Assembly: GCF_900129345.1 (NCBI RefSeq)
Contig: NZ_FQVK01000008.1
Location: 62,001-126,000 of the forward strand
Source of the DNA: Ruegeria intermedia
Lineage (GTDB): Bacteria > Pseudomonadota > Alphaproteobacteria > Rhodobacterales > Rhodobacteraceae
DNA length: 64,000 bases
Reading direction: 5' to 3'
This document shows positions 18,951-26,889 of this stretch, piece by piece (position 1 is the stretch's first letter; every line of letters begins with the position of its first letter). The notes below the pieces were generated by a model, which did not search any database, was not told the DNA's origin, and was given only the letters and a program-made list of their open reading frames with translations. Position numbers and translations under genes: made by a program.

Positions 18951-19581
18951 AGCGGGTTACGATTTGCTCTTGATACAAGATATTGTGGACGGGCTTGAAC
19001 GAACGCCTATGATGTGGGGTCACCCCGAGATTTTGCAGCGCCTCGCGATGCTGTTTGGACGGATAGCCCGCATTGGTTTCCCAGCCATAACCCGGATGCT
19101 GTTGCGCCAAATCCACCATCACCTGATCGCGCCAGGTCTTGGCAAGGATCGACGCCGCCGCGATCGAGACGGACTTTGCATCGCCCTTGACCACAGCCTG
19201 CGCCGGCACGGTCAGACCCTTGGGGATCAGGTTGCCGTCGATCAACACATAGTCCGGCGCCGGCTTTAACGCCGCCACGGCGCGCTCCATCGCAAGGTGC
19301 GACGCATACAAGATGTTGAGGTCGTCGATCTCGGCCACGCTGGCCTCGGCAATGGCGTATTCGGCCCGGGCGCGCAGATCCGCATCCAGCGCAAGCCGCC
19401 GGCGGGCGGTCAATTTCTTGGAATCGTTGAGACCTTCGGGAATGTCCTGCGGGTTCAGAATGACCGCGGCGGCCACGACGGGCCCGGCCAGCGGGCCGCG
19501 CCCCACCTCGTCTACGCCGGCGATCCTGCGGAAACCTTGCGCGATCAGCGCCTGTTCCAGTTCGAAATTCGGTGTCGTCAT
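18949..19581 (-). CDS. rnhB: Ribonuclease HII
   Basis: A 210-residue enzyme that cleaves RNA in RNA-DNA hybrids and single ribonucleotides in [18 protein letters not shown] (about 22-36) carries the first Asp-Glu pair, VLIDG the next Asp, and [21 protein letters not shown] the conserved Lys/Ser segment. The ATG at 19581 (MTTPNFELE) fits the family N-terminus. The frame continues open upstream across the preceding terminator, which is not coding. It is directly upstream of ccrM on the same strand. Confidence 0.95.
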   Translation of the reverse strand: MTTPNFELEQALIAQGFRRIAGVDEVGRGPLAGPVVAAAVILNPQDIPEGLNDSKKLTARRRLALDADLRARAEYAIAEASVAEIDDLNILYASHLAMERAVAALKPAPDYVLIDGNLIPKGLTVPAQAVVKGDAKSVSIAAASILAKTWRDQVMVDLAQQHPGYGWETNAGYPSKQHREALQNLGVTPHHRRSFKPVHNILYQEQIVTR

Positions 19582-19614
19582 GCCATTGGCAAACCGTGTT
19601 TCGGCCTGGTCCGC

Positions 19615-19651
19615 AAGACAAAAGAAGGGGGCGGTCTGCGCCACCCCCTTC
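19615..19651 (-). terminator. Rho-independent terminator between the small exported-protein gene and rnhB
   Basis: On the minus strand GAAGGGGG (19651-19644) pairs with CCCCCTTC (19631-19624) around a 12-base loop, followed by TTTTGTCTT. It follows the gene ending at 19694 and sits before rnhB. Confidence 0.8.
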
Positions 19652-19693
19652 CCGCACGGCGCGTCTGACGGCGCCGCTCCTGCTCGAAACGCG

Positions 19694-20158
19694 TTACTGG
19701 TAAACCACGCGGTATCCCTTCTGGCGCAGACAGGCCGGCTCGTACGCCCGCTTGATCTTCTTGCCGTTCCAGAAACCGACCTTGCACTGTTGCGGCAGGC
19801 TGTTGGCATATTCGTAGTGCTTCTCGAGGCACTTCGGCTTTAGCAAAGGACGGTTCTTCGAATAGCCCTTGTAGGTCTTCAGGCAACGCTGAGGCAGGTC
19901 ATAGCGGGCGACCCGCCGGGGCAGCGGGCGGATGTGATCCGGCCGGGTTTCCTGCGGCTGGTGGATATGCGTGTTCTGCCGGGCAACCCGTTCTTTGCGC
20001 TTTTCCTTGTTGTAGTGATTGACGGCCGCGCCGATGATCGCAATGGCCGCCAGCCCGCCCAGAATATCGTGGGCGTCGGCTGCCTTGGCCTGCGACGCGG
20101 AAACGCCAGTGATGGCAACTGCGGTGGCGACGACAAGGGCAATGAATTTCCGGTGCAT
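19694..20158 (-). CDS. Small exported basic protein of unknown function
   Basis: 154 residues. A signal peptide is clear ([20 protein letters not shown], cleavage near SQAKA-AD). A short hydrophobic stretch ([17 protein letters not shown], about 34-50) follows, perhaps a second anchor. The rest is strongly basic with four cysteines (RCLK, KCLEK, QCKVG, ACLRQ) that could form disulfides. I do not recognise a named family. It is followed by a good terminator and divergent from the next small exported protein across a 176-base gap with several palindromes. Confidence 0.7.
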   Translation of the reverse strand: MHRKFIALVVATAVAITGVSASQAKAADAHDILGGLAAIAIIGAAVNHYNKEKRKERVARQNTHIHQPQETRPDHIRPLPRRVARYDLPQRCLKTYKGYSKNRPLLKPKCLEKHYEYANSLPQQCKVGFWNGKKIKRAYEPACLRQKGYRVVYQ

Positions 20159-20247
20159 GACAAGTGTCCTTTCAAGGCTGGACGCGGCGCCACAGGCGGA
20201 CCGCGAAACTGATGCAACAGCATTCGGCCACCCGCCGGCAGACAGGC

Positions 20248-20306
20248 AATATCGGCCCGGTGATATCCGATATCATTGCTGCAAACCCCCTGAGATATTG
20301 AATATC
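20248..20306. promoter_or_regulatory. Cluster of ATATC palindromes in a divergent intergenic region
   Basis: TGATATC-C-GATATCA at 20261-20275 and GATATT-G-AATATC at 20294-20306 are perfect inverted repeats with one-base centres, and AATATC occurs again at 20248-20253. They lie 29-87 bases before the start at 20335 and share a half-site, as an operator array would. The binding protein is unknown; the winged-helix protein two genes on is a candidate. Confidence 0.4.
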
Positions 20307-20334
20307 GCGCCAAGCCATGCGCAGGATGCGGCCC

Positions 20335-20622
20335 ATGAAACAGATCTTCTCTTTTCTGGCGGTTTCCACGCTGCTATCGCTTCTCGCCACAACCGCGGCG
20401 GCCGAGTGCTATGCCGACTACAAGGCCAAACGGGACAACCCGCTGCGCCTGCACTATGGCGTGATGGAGGTCCCGGTCTGCCAGCCGGGGCCAGCCAGGC
20501 AAGAGGTTGCAAAGCGGCTGAAAAAGTCGGGCTGGACGCTGCTGAACGTCATCTCGGTCTTTGGCCCCGAGGGTCTGGATCAAAGGAAGGAAAATGCCGG
20601 AAAATTCTTTCTCCGTTTCTGA
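20335..20622 (+). CDS. Small exported protein of unknown function
   Basis: 95 residues. The N-terminus MKQIFSFLAVSTLLSLLATT is a signal peptide with likely cleavage at AAA-EC. The mature protein is about 73 residues with two cysteines (ECYADY and VCQPG), which could pair. A Met codon six triplets earlier is in frame but the signal peptide begins cleanly at 20335. Its 3' end overlaps the next gene by 29 bases, so the two are probably one transcript. I do not recognise a family with a known role. Confidence 0.65.
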   Translation: MKQIFSFLAVSTLLSLLATTAAAECYADYKAKRDNPLRLHYGVMEVPVCQPGPARQEVAKRLKKSGWTLLNVISVFGPEGLDQRKENAGKFFLRF

Positions 20623-21295
20623 GGCGCGGCGTTCGGGGACCCGGCTGGTCGGCTTCGGCATCGCGGCGATCGTCCTCATCCTGATCACGGCCGCGGCCTT
20701 CCTGTTCTGGACGCTTCCCGACGCCAACGCCTTCAACGCGCGGGTCGAGCGGCTGTTCGTCGAAAGCGATCTGACCACCCAGGCCGAGATCCGCCTGCTG
20801 GAAATCCTGGCCCAATCGGGGACCGCCTTTGCCGACACGCTGGCCAGCTACCGGATGGTGATCTTCGTGCTGCTGGTATTCGCGACCGCCATGCTTGTGG
20901 CCGCGCTGGTCTTTCTGGTGATGCTGACCGCACTGAACCGCCGCATGGCCCAGATCGAACGCACCGGCATCCAGGTGACCTCGCTGCTGATCAGCCGCGA
21001 GGAAAACACGGTGTACCTGAACAACATGGATTTCAAACTCACGCCCGCTGCCATGGAGACCCTGTCGGTGCTGGCCGAGTCGCGGCTGGACGACGAGGTT
21101 CTGTCGGGTGCCCAGATCGAAGCGATGATCTCGGGCCGAGACGCCAGAGATTGTGACGAGGCCGCCGGTGCGACCCGCATCAAGCGGCTGCGCGATGCGC
21201 TGGGCAACCAGATGGTCAGCGAGCTGCTGGTGAAGAACATCGCCAAGAAGGGCTATATGCTGTCGATCGACAAGGACGTCATCAAGATGGTCTGA
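20594..21295 (+). CDS. Two-helix membrane protein with a C-terminal winged-helix-like domain
   Basis: 233 residues. Membrane helix 1 spans about 18-40 and helix 2 about 87-112, with a 45-residue segment between them that should face the periplasm. Residues 130-228 resemble the OmpR/PhoB winged helix: VYLNNMDFKLTPAAMETLSVL (the dg-x-L-T-x-x-E start), ATRIKRLRDALG (recognition helix) and LLVKNIAKKGYMLSI (beta wing, GY-x-L). This domain would lie in the cytoplasm. It may be a one-component transmembrane regulator with the order reversed from ToxR/CadC. ATG 20594 has AAGGAAGG upstream. The fold call is mine, by eye. Confidence 0.6.
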   Translation: MPENSFSVSEARRSGTRLVGFGIAAIVLILITAAAFLFWTLPDANAFNARVERLFVESDLTTQAEIRLLEILAQSGTAFADTLASYRMVIFVLLVFATAMLVAALVFLVMLTALNRRMAQIERTGIQVTSLLISREENTVYLNNMDFKLTPAAMETLSVLAESRLDDEVLSGAQIEAMISGRDARDCDEAAGATRIKRLRDALGNQMVSELLVKNIAKKGYMLSIDKDVIKMV

Positions 21296-21391
21296 GGGGC
21301 TCGGCTCCCGACCGGTAAAATCTGCGTTGCCCCCCTTGGAAAACCGCCATGCAGGGCCCATCCTTTAGCCACCCGGCACGGGAGGTTGCTG

Positions 21392-22963
21392 ATGAACGTC
21401 CACGCCCCGCCCGAATCCAAAGGCTATGAAATCGCAATCGAGCGGCTGACGGGCCGCGTCGCGATCTACCGCGACGATCTTGTTCTGGCCGAAAGCACCA
21501 ATGCAAAGGTCATGTATGAAACGCGGCTGGCGCCGGTCATCTATGTGCCGCGCGAGGACGTTTGCGTCGACCTCGGCCCCGAGACCGATTTGCAGACATT
21601 CTGCCCGTTCAAAGGCACCGCCACCTATCATGACGTGATTCTGGGCGACGAACGGCTGTCCAATTCGGTTTGGGCCTACGAGGATTCGCTGCCCGAAAGC
21701 GCGGCCATCCAGGGCCACATCGGTTTCATGCCCGAAGCCTATACCCATATCGACCTTGGCGAAAACCAGCTGCGCAGCGTGCAGGATGGCAACATCAGCG
21801 GTCCTCTGATCGATTGGCTGATGCGGGGCGCCGGCACGATTCGAACACCCGAATCCTTCACCAAGGCGCTGGCCGAGAACATGCAGCAGCATGGAATCGC
21901 GATCCAGAGGCTCAGCGTCCTGGTCTGGTCGCTGCACCCGCTGATCGCCGGCAAACACTATATCTGGGAGAAGGGCGCCGAGGAGATTTCGACCAATGTT
22001 CCCACCTATGAAATCCATGACCACCCGGCCTTCATCAACAGCCCGCTGCGGCACGTGTCGAACGGCCTGGGGGGCGTCCGCCAGCGGTTGACCGACGCCA
22101 ACCCGCGCCACAGTTTCCCGATCATGGAGGACCTGCGCGCCAAGGGCGGCACGGACTATGTCGCCATGCCCCTGCCATTCTCGGACGGCCGCATAAATGT
22201 CCTGACCCTGACCTGCGACCACCCGGATGGGTTCACGACCGAGAACCTCGGACTGGTCTTTGAATGCGCCTCCGTCATCGCACGTTTCTACGAGGTCTTC
22301 ACCCAGCGCGAAAACGCGCAGGCCCTGCTTGAAACCTATGTTGGCAAACGCACGGGCGCCCGGGTTCTGGGCGGCGACATCCGGCGCGGTGACGGCGATG
22401 ACATCGATGCCGCGATCATGTTCTGCGACCTGCGCAATTCGACCAGTCTCGAGGAAGAACTGGGCCGGGCGGCCTATATCGCCTTGCTCAACACATTCTT
22501 CGAAACCGTCTCGGGGATCGTGCATGCGAATGGCGGCGAGGTACTGAAATTCATCGGCGACGCCGTGCTTGCGGTCTTTCCCGCCGGGGAGGAACCCGCA
22601 CGGGCGCGCTCGAACGCACAGCGCAGCGCCATCAAGATCGTCGAGCAATTGGCCGAACTGAAGGCATCCGATGCCGACCATCATTGCGACTGCTCGATCG
22701 GCATCGCCTATGGTCGGGTCACCTACGGCAATGTCGGCTCGCGCGAGCGGCTGGATTTCACCGTGATCGGCCGGGCCGCGAACATTGCCGCCCGGCTGGG
22801 TGAATTGGGCAAGACCAATGGCCATCGCATCCTCGTGTCAGAGGATATCGCGCCCGAATGCGCCGACGTCCTGCCGCTGGGGCCGCTCAAGCTTCACAAT
22901 GTCTCGCGTCCCGTCACCTGCTTTGCCCTGCATACTCCCGCCGAAGCTCTCCTTGACGGTTGA
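21392..22963 (+). CDS. DUF427 - sensor - class III nucleotide cyclase fusion protein
   Basis: A soluble protein of 523 residues in three parts. Residues about 10-120 match DUF427 (VLAESTNAKVMYETRLAPVI, YVPREDVCVD, TFCPFKGTATYHDV, WAYEDS). About 135-335 is a GAF-like sensory region common before alphaproteobacterial cyclases (QRLSVLVWSLHPLIAGKHYI). About 340-515 is the cyclase domain with metal Asp in MFCDLRNSTS and FIGDAVLAVFP, and VIGRAANIAARL. It should make cAMP or cGMP. ATG 21392 has GGAGG at 21381-21385, six bases away; a TTG two codons earlier is less likely. Confidence 0.85.
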   Translation: MNVHAPPESKGYEIAIERLTGRVAIYRDDLVLAESTNAKVMYETRLAPVIYVPREDVCVDLGPETDLQTFCPFKGTATYHDVILGDERLSNSVWAYEDSLPESAAIQGHIGFMPEAYTHIDLGENQLRSVQDGNISGPLIDWLMRGAGTIRTPESFTKALAENMQQHGIAIQRLSVLVWSLHPLIAGKHYIWEKGAEEISTNVPTYEIHDHPAFINSPLRHVSNGLGGVRQRLTDANPRHSFPIMEDLRAKGGTDYVAMPLPFSDGRINVLTLTCDHPDGFTTENLGLVFECASVIARFYEVFTQRENAQALLETYVGKRTGARVLGGDIRRGDGDDIDAAIMFCDLRNSTSLEEELGRAAYIALLNTFFETVSGIVHANGGEVLKFIGDAVLAVFPAGEEPARARSNAQRSAIKIVEQLAELKASDADHHCDCSIGIAYGRVTYGNVGSRERLDFTVIGRAANIAARLGELGKTNGHRILVSEDIAPECADVLPLGPLKLHNVSRPVTCFALHTPAEALLDG

Positions 22964-23051
22964 GCCGGCTTTTCCAGCGCGGCGTCAGGGGTATCCGCAA
23001 GGGACGCAACTGACCCGCCTCCGGGTGGCCAACAGCGACCCCCGAACCCGA

Positions 23052-23849
23052 TCACGCCGATCCGCCCAGCAAGATCAAAGCCGTTTGCGCCGGCGAAATC
23101 GTGCTTTGCAGATCGGCAATCTGACGGCGCGCCAGATAGGTGTCGGTCAGGTTTTCCACCGCCGCGTCCGAAGAGAACTGCGACAGGTCTCCGGACCCGG
23201 TCAAACCCGACAGTTTGTCCCTGAATATCTCCAGTTGCTTGTCGATATCCAGCTGCCCGAAACTTGATGGCAACCCCAGCGCGGTTTCCATCATGCTGCG
23301 CAACGGCGGCAAACTCATCAAATCGTACCATTTCTTTGTTTCGCTTCCCGACTGAGACGCCAGATCCTGCAAGGCATGCTGAGCATAAAGCGCGATCCGC
23401 ATGGAATCGTCCGTTTCGCCCACCGAGGTTTCGAACCGGGACACGATGCTTTTCTGGGCGATCTGCTCCATATCCGTGATCAGGGCCGTTTTCTTCACCT
23501 CACCCGGGCCCAGTCCGAACGCCTGGGAAAACTCGCGGTACCGGCTGTCGGCAAGACGGTTGGCAAGGGCGTCATCGGCGCTGGTTCCGTCGGACAGAAC
23601 CTTCTGGATGAAATACCGGTTGTTCAGGTCGTCCTCCAACCCGAAGGCGCCCAGGGCAACGCTCAGAAGCCGACGGTCCGAAACCAGATCTTCGGCGGAC
23701 TGCACGTTGCGGATATTCTCCAGAAAATACTGCGTGTCCCGCTCGTTCACGGCCGAAGACGAAAATGCCTGAATCTGGGCATCATAGGTGCGCTGCAAAA
23801 AGCGCCAGCCGACCAGCCCGCCCGTTGGTATGACCGGCTGGAAGGTCAT
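23052..23849 (-). CDS. DUF1217 family flagellar-locus protein
   Basis: 265 residues, rich in helix, with repeating segments of the DUF1217 type: VNERDTQYFLENIRNVQSAEDLVSDRRLL, then ALGAFGLEDDLNNRYFIQKVL and a second similar block. The family is found in flagellar clusters of Rhodobacterales and rhizobia, often by flbT; its role is not established. ATG 23849 overlaps the flbT stop (ATGA), so it is the last gene of the flaF-flbT unit. A longer frame starts 20 codons upstream but overlaps flbT more heavily. Confidence 0.85.
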   Translation of the reverse strand: MTFQPVIPTGGLVGWRFLQRTYDAQIQAFSSSAVNERDTQYFLENIRNVQSAEDLVSDRRLLSVALGAFGLEDDLNNRYFIQKVLSDGTSADDALANRLADSRYREFSQAFGLGPGEVKKTALITDMEQIAQKSIVSRFETSVGETDDSMRIALYAQHALQDLASQSGSETKKWYDLMSLPPLRSMMETALGLPSSFGQLDIDKQLEIFRDKLSGLTGSGDLSQFSSDAAVENLTDTYLARRQIADLQSTISPAQTALILLGGSA

Positions 23850-24247
23850 TGGCGGTAGGCCAACAGGCGTTCTTCCCGCGGCAACAGCGACCGCAACGCC
23901 TTCAGGCATTTGTAGTATTGTTCGGCCACCAGGGCCTCGGTTGCCTGCCCCAGCACGCGGCGGCTGTCAGGGTCCGTGAAAACCTGACTCAACTCCTCGA
24001 TGCGCCGAAGAAGCTGTTGGCGTGCCTGAGCGGCATCCAGATCCCCCGACAGGACCAGTTGCGCCGCATAGCACACGCGGCGGACGGGCGTCGTGGCCTC
24101 ATCGGGATGGATGGCGTCCCTCAGACGCAAAACGTTTGCGTCCGGTGTGAGAATGGAAAACCGGCTGCGCCGGTCTCCGTTTTCGATCACGACGCCGTTC
24201 ACCAGAACGCGCTCTTTCGGCGCCAGCTTCAGAACAAGGCCCGCCAT
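23846..24247 (-). CDS. flbT: Flagellin synthesis repressor FlbT
   Basis: 133 residues. MAGLVLKLAPKERVLVNGVVIENGDRRSRF is the typical N-terminus, then LRLRDAIHPDEATTPVRRVCY and a helical C-terminal half ending CLKALRSLLPREE. In Caulobacter, FlbT binds the 5' leader of flagellin mRNA and promotes its decay until the hook is complete. The ATG at 24247 overlaps the flaF stop by one base (TGATG); a GTG immediately before it is an alternative. Confidence 0.93.
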   Translation of the reverse strand: MAGLVLKLAPKERVLVNGVVIENGDRRSRFSILTPDANVLRLRDAIHPDEATTPVRRVCYAAQLVLSGDLDAAQARQQLLRRIEELSQVFTDPDSRRVLGQATEALVAEQYYKCLKALRSLLPREERLLAYRQ

Positions 24248-24621
24248 CACGAAGCCCCCATCTGACGCAGGCCACGCAGCACCGCAAGATTGATCTCCAG
24301 CAGCGGCTCGATCCCGGCCTTCTTGGCAAGAACCTGGCCGGTGTGCTGTTCGGTGAACTCGGCCAGATAGAAGATTCGTGCCCGCAGGTCATTCGGCAGG
24401 GCATTGTCTGAATCCGCGACACCGTTTGCCAGAACCGACCACAGCCTGCGATTGTCGTGCAGGGCCTGAACAAAACCCGAAAAATCCGATGCTTTTCGCG
24501 CGGCGGCCGCTTTCAGGCGATGGGTGATTTTCGAGATTGCCTCGTACTCGGTATCACGCGGAGTGCGGGTCGGAGCGGCAGACTGCGCGTAGGCGCGTTG
24601 AGCAAGCGTTTGCAGTGTCAC
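24247..24621 (-). CDS. flaF: Flagellar biosynthesis regulator FlaF
   Basis: 124 residues. Family marks: AQRAYAQSAAPTRTPRDTEYEAISKITHRL and LWSVLANGVADSDNALP, LRARIFYLAEFTEQHT. FlaF is needed for flagellin translation or secretion and opposes FlbT. GTG at 24621 is preferred because GGAAGGA lies six bases before it; a TTG five codons upstream would leave that ribosome site inside the gene. It follows flagellin on the same strand, separated by a terminator-like hairpin. Confidence 0.92.
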   Translation of the reverse strand: MTLQTLAQRAYAQSAAPTRTPRDTEYEAISKITHRLKAAAARKASDFSGFVQALHDNRRLWSVLANGVADSDNALPNDLRARIFYLAEFTEQHTGQVLAKKAGIEPLLEINLAVLRGLRQMGAS

Positions 24622-24663
24622 TTGAAATCCTTCCAATTGGCCGACTGGGTCTAGCGGTCAGAA

Positions 24664-24688
24664 CCGGGGCGCGTGGATCGCGCCCCGG
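24664..24688 (-). terminator. Strong hairpin after the flagellin gene
   Basis: A perfect 10-bp inverted repeat CCGGGGCGCG / CGCGCCCCGG with a 5-base loop, 14 bases after the flagellin stop. Only TTCTGACC follows on the minus strand, so it may stabilise the flagellin message and only partly terminate, letting some reading through into flaF-flbT. Confidence 0.65.
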
Positions 24689-24701
24689 GATTGCTTTGGG
24701 A

Positions 24702-25949
24702 TCAGCGGAACAGTGACAGGATCGACTGCGGCGCCTGATTCGCGATCGACAGCGACTGCGTGGCCAACTGCTGCTGCACCTGCAGGGCCTGCAGACGGGC
24801 CGAGGTTTCTTCCATGTCGGCGTCCACCAGCGAGCCGATGCCCGATTTGAACGAGTCCGTCAGGTTCGAGATGAACTCTTTCTGGGTTTCGATCCGCCCC
24901 TGTGCCGAGCCGAATGCCGCCGACGCGTCGATCGCGGTGTCGATCAGGGTCTCGATGGTGCCCAGGGCCGCAGCGGCGCCCGCGCTGGTCGAGACATCGA
25001 TCGAGGACAGCGCGCCAAGCCCGCCGGACCCGGCATTGGTGAACTGGGCCGAAACGGTGACGTCGCGATCCGCGTCGGCCCCGGCCGTGGCGGTACCGGT
25101 CACGAAGGTCAGGGTGCCGGGCGCGCTGGAGTCGTAGTCGATGGCCACGCCGGTGATGCCCAGCGCGTCGATCTGGTTCTTCAGGCCGACCGCGACAATC
25201 GCGTCCGTATAGGCCGAGTCGTAAGTGCCCGACGGATCGAGATCACCGGCCTGGACGGTGTAGGACGCGACCTTGTCACCGATGGTGATCGTCACCTTGT
25301 CGCCGGCGGCGAAATTGTCGGTCGAGCTGTCGATCACGATGTTACCGGTGCCGCCAGACTTGTCCATGGTAAAGCCCGCAGCATCGTTGTCGGTCGTGGC
25401 GTTGTCCGAACCGGCCAGCACGCCCTTGCTCGAATAGCCTCCGGTCGACAGGTTCTGACCGTTCACGGTGATCGACGATGCGGTCACCGCGCCGGTGCTG
25501 TCGCGGTCCAGCGACGCCAGAATCGACGCCGTGCCGGCCGATCCATCCACCAGGTTCAGACCGTTGAACTGAGCCGCACCGACAACCGATGCGATCTGAT
25601 CGCGCAGAGCGGTTACGTCATCGTTGATCTTGCTGCGATCGACGTTGTCCTCCTGGGCCGCCACGATCTTGCTTTTCATCTGGGTCAGCAGGTCGGTCAC
25701 GGTTTCCGACGCGTTCCGGGCCACGGCCACGGTCGATTCACCCAGCGCCAGGCTGTCCTTGATGGCGTTGAAACCGTTGACGTCGGACTCCATCACCTTG
25801 GAGATCGCCCAAACCGCCGAATTGTCCTTGGCCGTCGCCACGTCCTTGCCGGTCGAGATCGCGTTCTGGGTGGCGGCCAGGTTCTTGTTGACCGATTTCA
25901 GGGTTTGCAGCGCAACCATCGCGCCGTTGTTTGTCAGAATGCTGGACAT
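24702..25949 (-). CDS. fliC: Flagellin
   Basis: 415 residues. The conserved N-terminal D0/D1 helices (SSILTNNGAMVALQTLKSVN to about 135) and C-terminal D1/D0 helices (LIDADMEETSARLQALQVQQ-like sequence through SLSIANQAPQSILSLFR) enclose a variable, Thr/Ser/Gly-rich outer region (about 140-325). It polymerises into the filament after secretion. ATG 25949 is preceded by AAAGGATG. About 180 bases of leader separate it from the terminator of the upstream flagellar genes, enough for the FlbT-responsive region known in Caulobacter. Confidence 0.96.
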   Translation of the reverse strand: MSSILTNNGAMVALQTLKSVNKNLAATQNAISTGKDVATAKDNSAVWAISKVMESDVNGFNAIKDSLALGESTVAVARNASETVTDLLTQMKSKIVAAQEDNVDRSKINDDVTALRDQIASVVGAAQFNGLNLVDGSAGTASILASLDRDSTGAVTASSITVNGQNLSTGGYSSKGVLAGSDNATTDNDAAGFTMDKSGGTGNIVIDSSTDNFAAGDKVTITIGDKVASYTVQAGDLDPSGTYDSAYTDAIVAVGLKNQIDALGITGVAIDYDSSAPGTLTFVTGTATAGADADRDVTVSAQFTNAGSGGLGALSSIDVSTSAGAAAALGTIETLIDTAIDASAAFGSAQGRIETQKEFISNLTDSFKSGIGSLVDADMEETSARLQALQVQQQLATQSLSIANQAPQSILSLFR

Positions 25950-26130
25950 GCTTTTTCATCCTTTGTTCGTTCGGGCCTTCTTCGCCCATTGACACCCCGC
26001 CGGGATCGGCGGGCCAAATGTCGTTCTGACCAGTGCGAGGAACCTTGCGGCCTTCGCGCCACCCGTCTTGCAGGTGCCGGACCACTATTGGGTTTGATCT
26101 CCTAACGGAGTGCTAAAGCGCGCCAGTGGA

Positions 26131-26154
26131 AAAAAACGCATTTGAATCAAATGC
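26131..26154 (-). terminator. Terminator of the flgJ-flgN transcript
   Basis: On the minus strand GCATTT-GATTC-AAATGC (26154-26138) followed by GTTTTTTT, two bases after the stop at 26157. The whole repeat GCATTTGA-T-TCAAATGC is perfect, and its centre is a GANTC site. It separates flgJ-flgN from flagellin. Confidence 0.8.
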
Positions 26155-26156
26155 CG

Positions 26157-26516
26157 TCACGCCCGCTTTTCAAGCTTGGCCGCATGTCGCACCGCATGGC
26201 CGGTCCGCTGGCCGGTGGCGTCATATGTGGTGAACTCCTGGCGCACTTTCCGCAGTTCCGCCATGCGGTCGGCCACGGCGCGAATCCCTTCGGCGGCGCT
26301 GCTCAACAGGCTCTGGTTTCTGTTGACCTTCGCCTGAAGCCGGATCAGGTCGTCACTGTCCAGCACCTCCAGCCCATTCAGATCCTCGATCAACTGCTCC
26401 TTTCGTGGCAGCATCTGGCTCAGCCGCTCCAGGTCCCCCTCGAGCAAGGCCGACCGCTCCTGCTCCAGAATCTCCTCAAGCGCCTGGGCTTGAACGCGCC
26501 GGTTGTCACTCTGCAT
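26157..26516 (-). CDS. FlgN-like flagellar protein
   Basis: 119 residues, almost all helix: an N-terminal helical pair (ALEEILEQERSALLEGDLERLSQMLPRKEQLIEDL) with the FlgN spacing, and a second long helix through QAKVNRNQSLLSSAAEGI. FlgN chaperones hook-filament junction proteins FlgK and FlgL to the export gate. Similarity is structural more than by strict motif. ATG 26516 overlaps the FlgJ-like gene end by 11 bases, so they are coupled. Confidence 0.65.
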   Translation of the reverse strand: MQSDNRRVQAQALEEILEQERSALLEGDLERLSQMLPRKEQLIEDLNGLEVLDSDDLIRLQAKVNRNQSLLSSAAEGIRAVADRMAELRKVRQEFTTYDATGQRTGHAVRHAAKLEKRA

Positions 26517-26778
26517 CGGTTTTCTCCATCATTGCATTGAACAGGGTTTCCGACAGCCCGATCCCGCCGGCCCGGGCCATTTGCAGTGCCTGCTGCTGAA
26601 CCAGAAACGACGAGAACTGGTCTTCGCCCGCGCCGCCGCTGAAGGATTGGCGGGCCTGCCCCATGCCGGCGGCCTTCAACATCTCGGCAAGAAACGTCGC
26701 CTCCAGCTCGACCGCAGCGGCCTTGAGCTTGTTCGCCACGTCCGGGCGAGGTGTTTGGGTGAGTGCTGAAATCATCAT
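26506..26778 (-). CDS. Rod-binding protein, FlgJ N-terminal domain only
   Basis: 90 residues corresponding to the rod-binding half of FlgJ: KLKAAAVELEATFLAEMLKAAGMG, then GGAGEDQFSSFLVQQQALQMARAGGIGLSETLF split over two helices. The muramidase half found in enterobacteria is absent, which is normal in alphaproteobacteria. It caps the growing rod. ATG 26778 lies six bases after CGGAG; a second ATG follows directly and a TTG lies two codons earlier. It is divergent from fliK with a 111-base gap. Confidence 0.85.
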   Translation of the reverse strand: MMISALTQTPRPDVANKLKAAAVELEATFLAEMLKAAGMGQARQSFSGGAGEDQFSSFLVQQQALQMARAGGIGLSETLFNAMMEKTDAE

Positions 26779-26828
26779 GCGCAACTCCGAAAATTGTCAG
26801 AAACTTTCCCGATGAAAGCGAAGAGCGG

Positions 26829-26843
26829 TTAAAATAAACGTAA
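26829..26843. promoter_or_regulatory. Possible CtrA box in the flgJ/fliK divergent gap
   Basis: TTAA-N7-GTAA, which matches the CtrA consensus TTAA-N7-TTAA at seven of eight positions, 47-61 bases before fliK. CtrA controls motility genes in Rhodobacterales. Short AT motifs occur by chance, although they are rarer in such GC-rich DNA. Confidence 0.3.
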
Positions 26844-26889
26844 CTTCCTGCGGGCAGGTTCGGTTCATGCAGACGGAGCCGGAGCAAAA

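Noticed and set aside
25950..26130. Sigma-54 or sigma-28 promoter for flagellin
   Set aside because: A TGGCGCGCTTTAGC segment has GG and GC nine rather than ten bases apart, and no good sigma-28 match was found.
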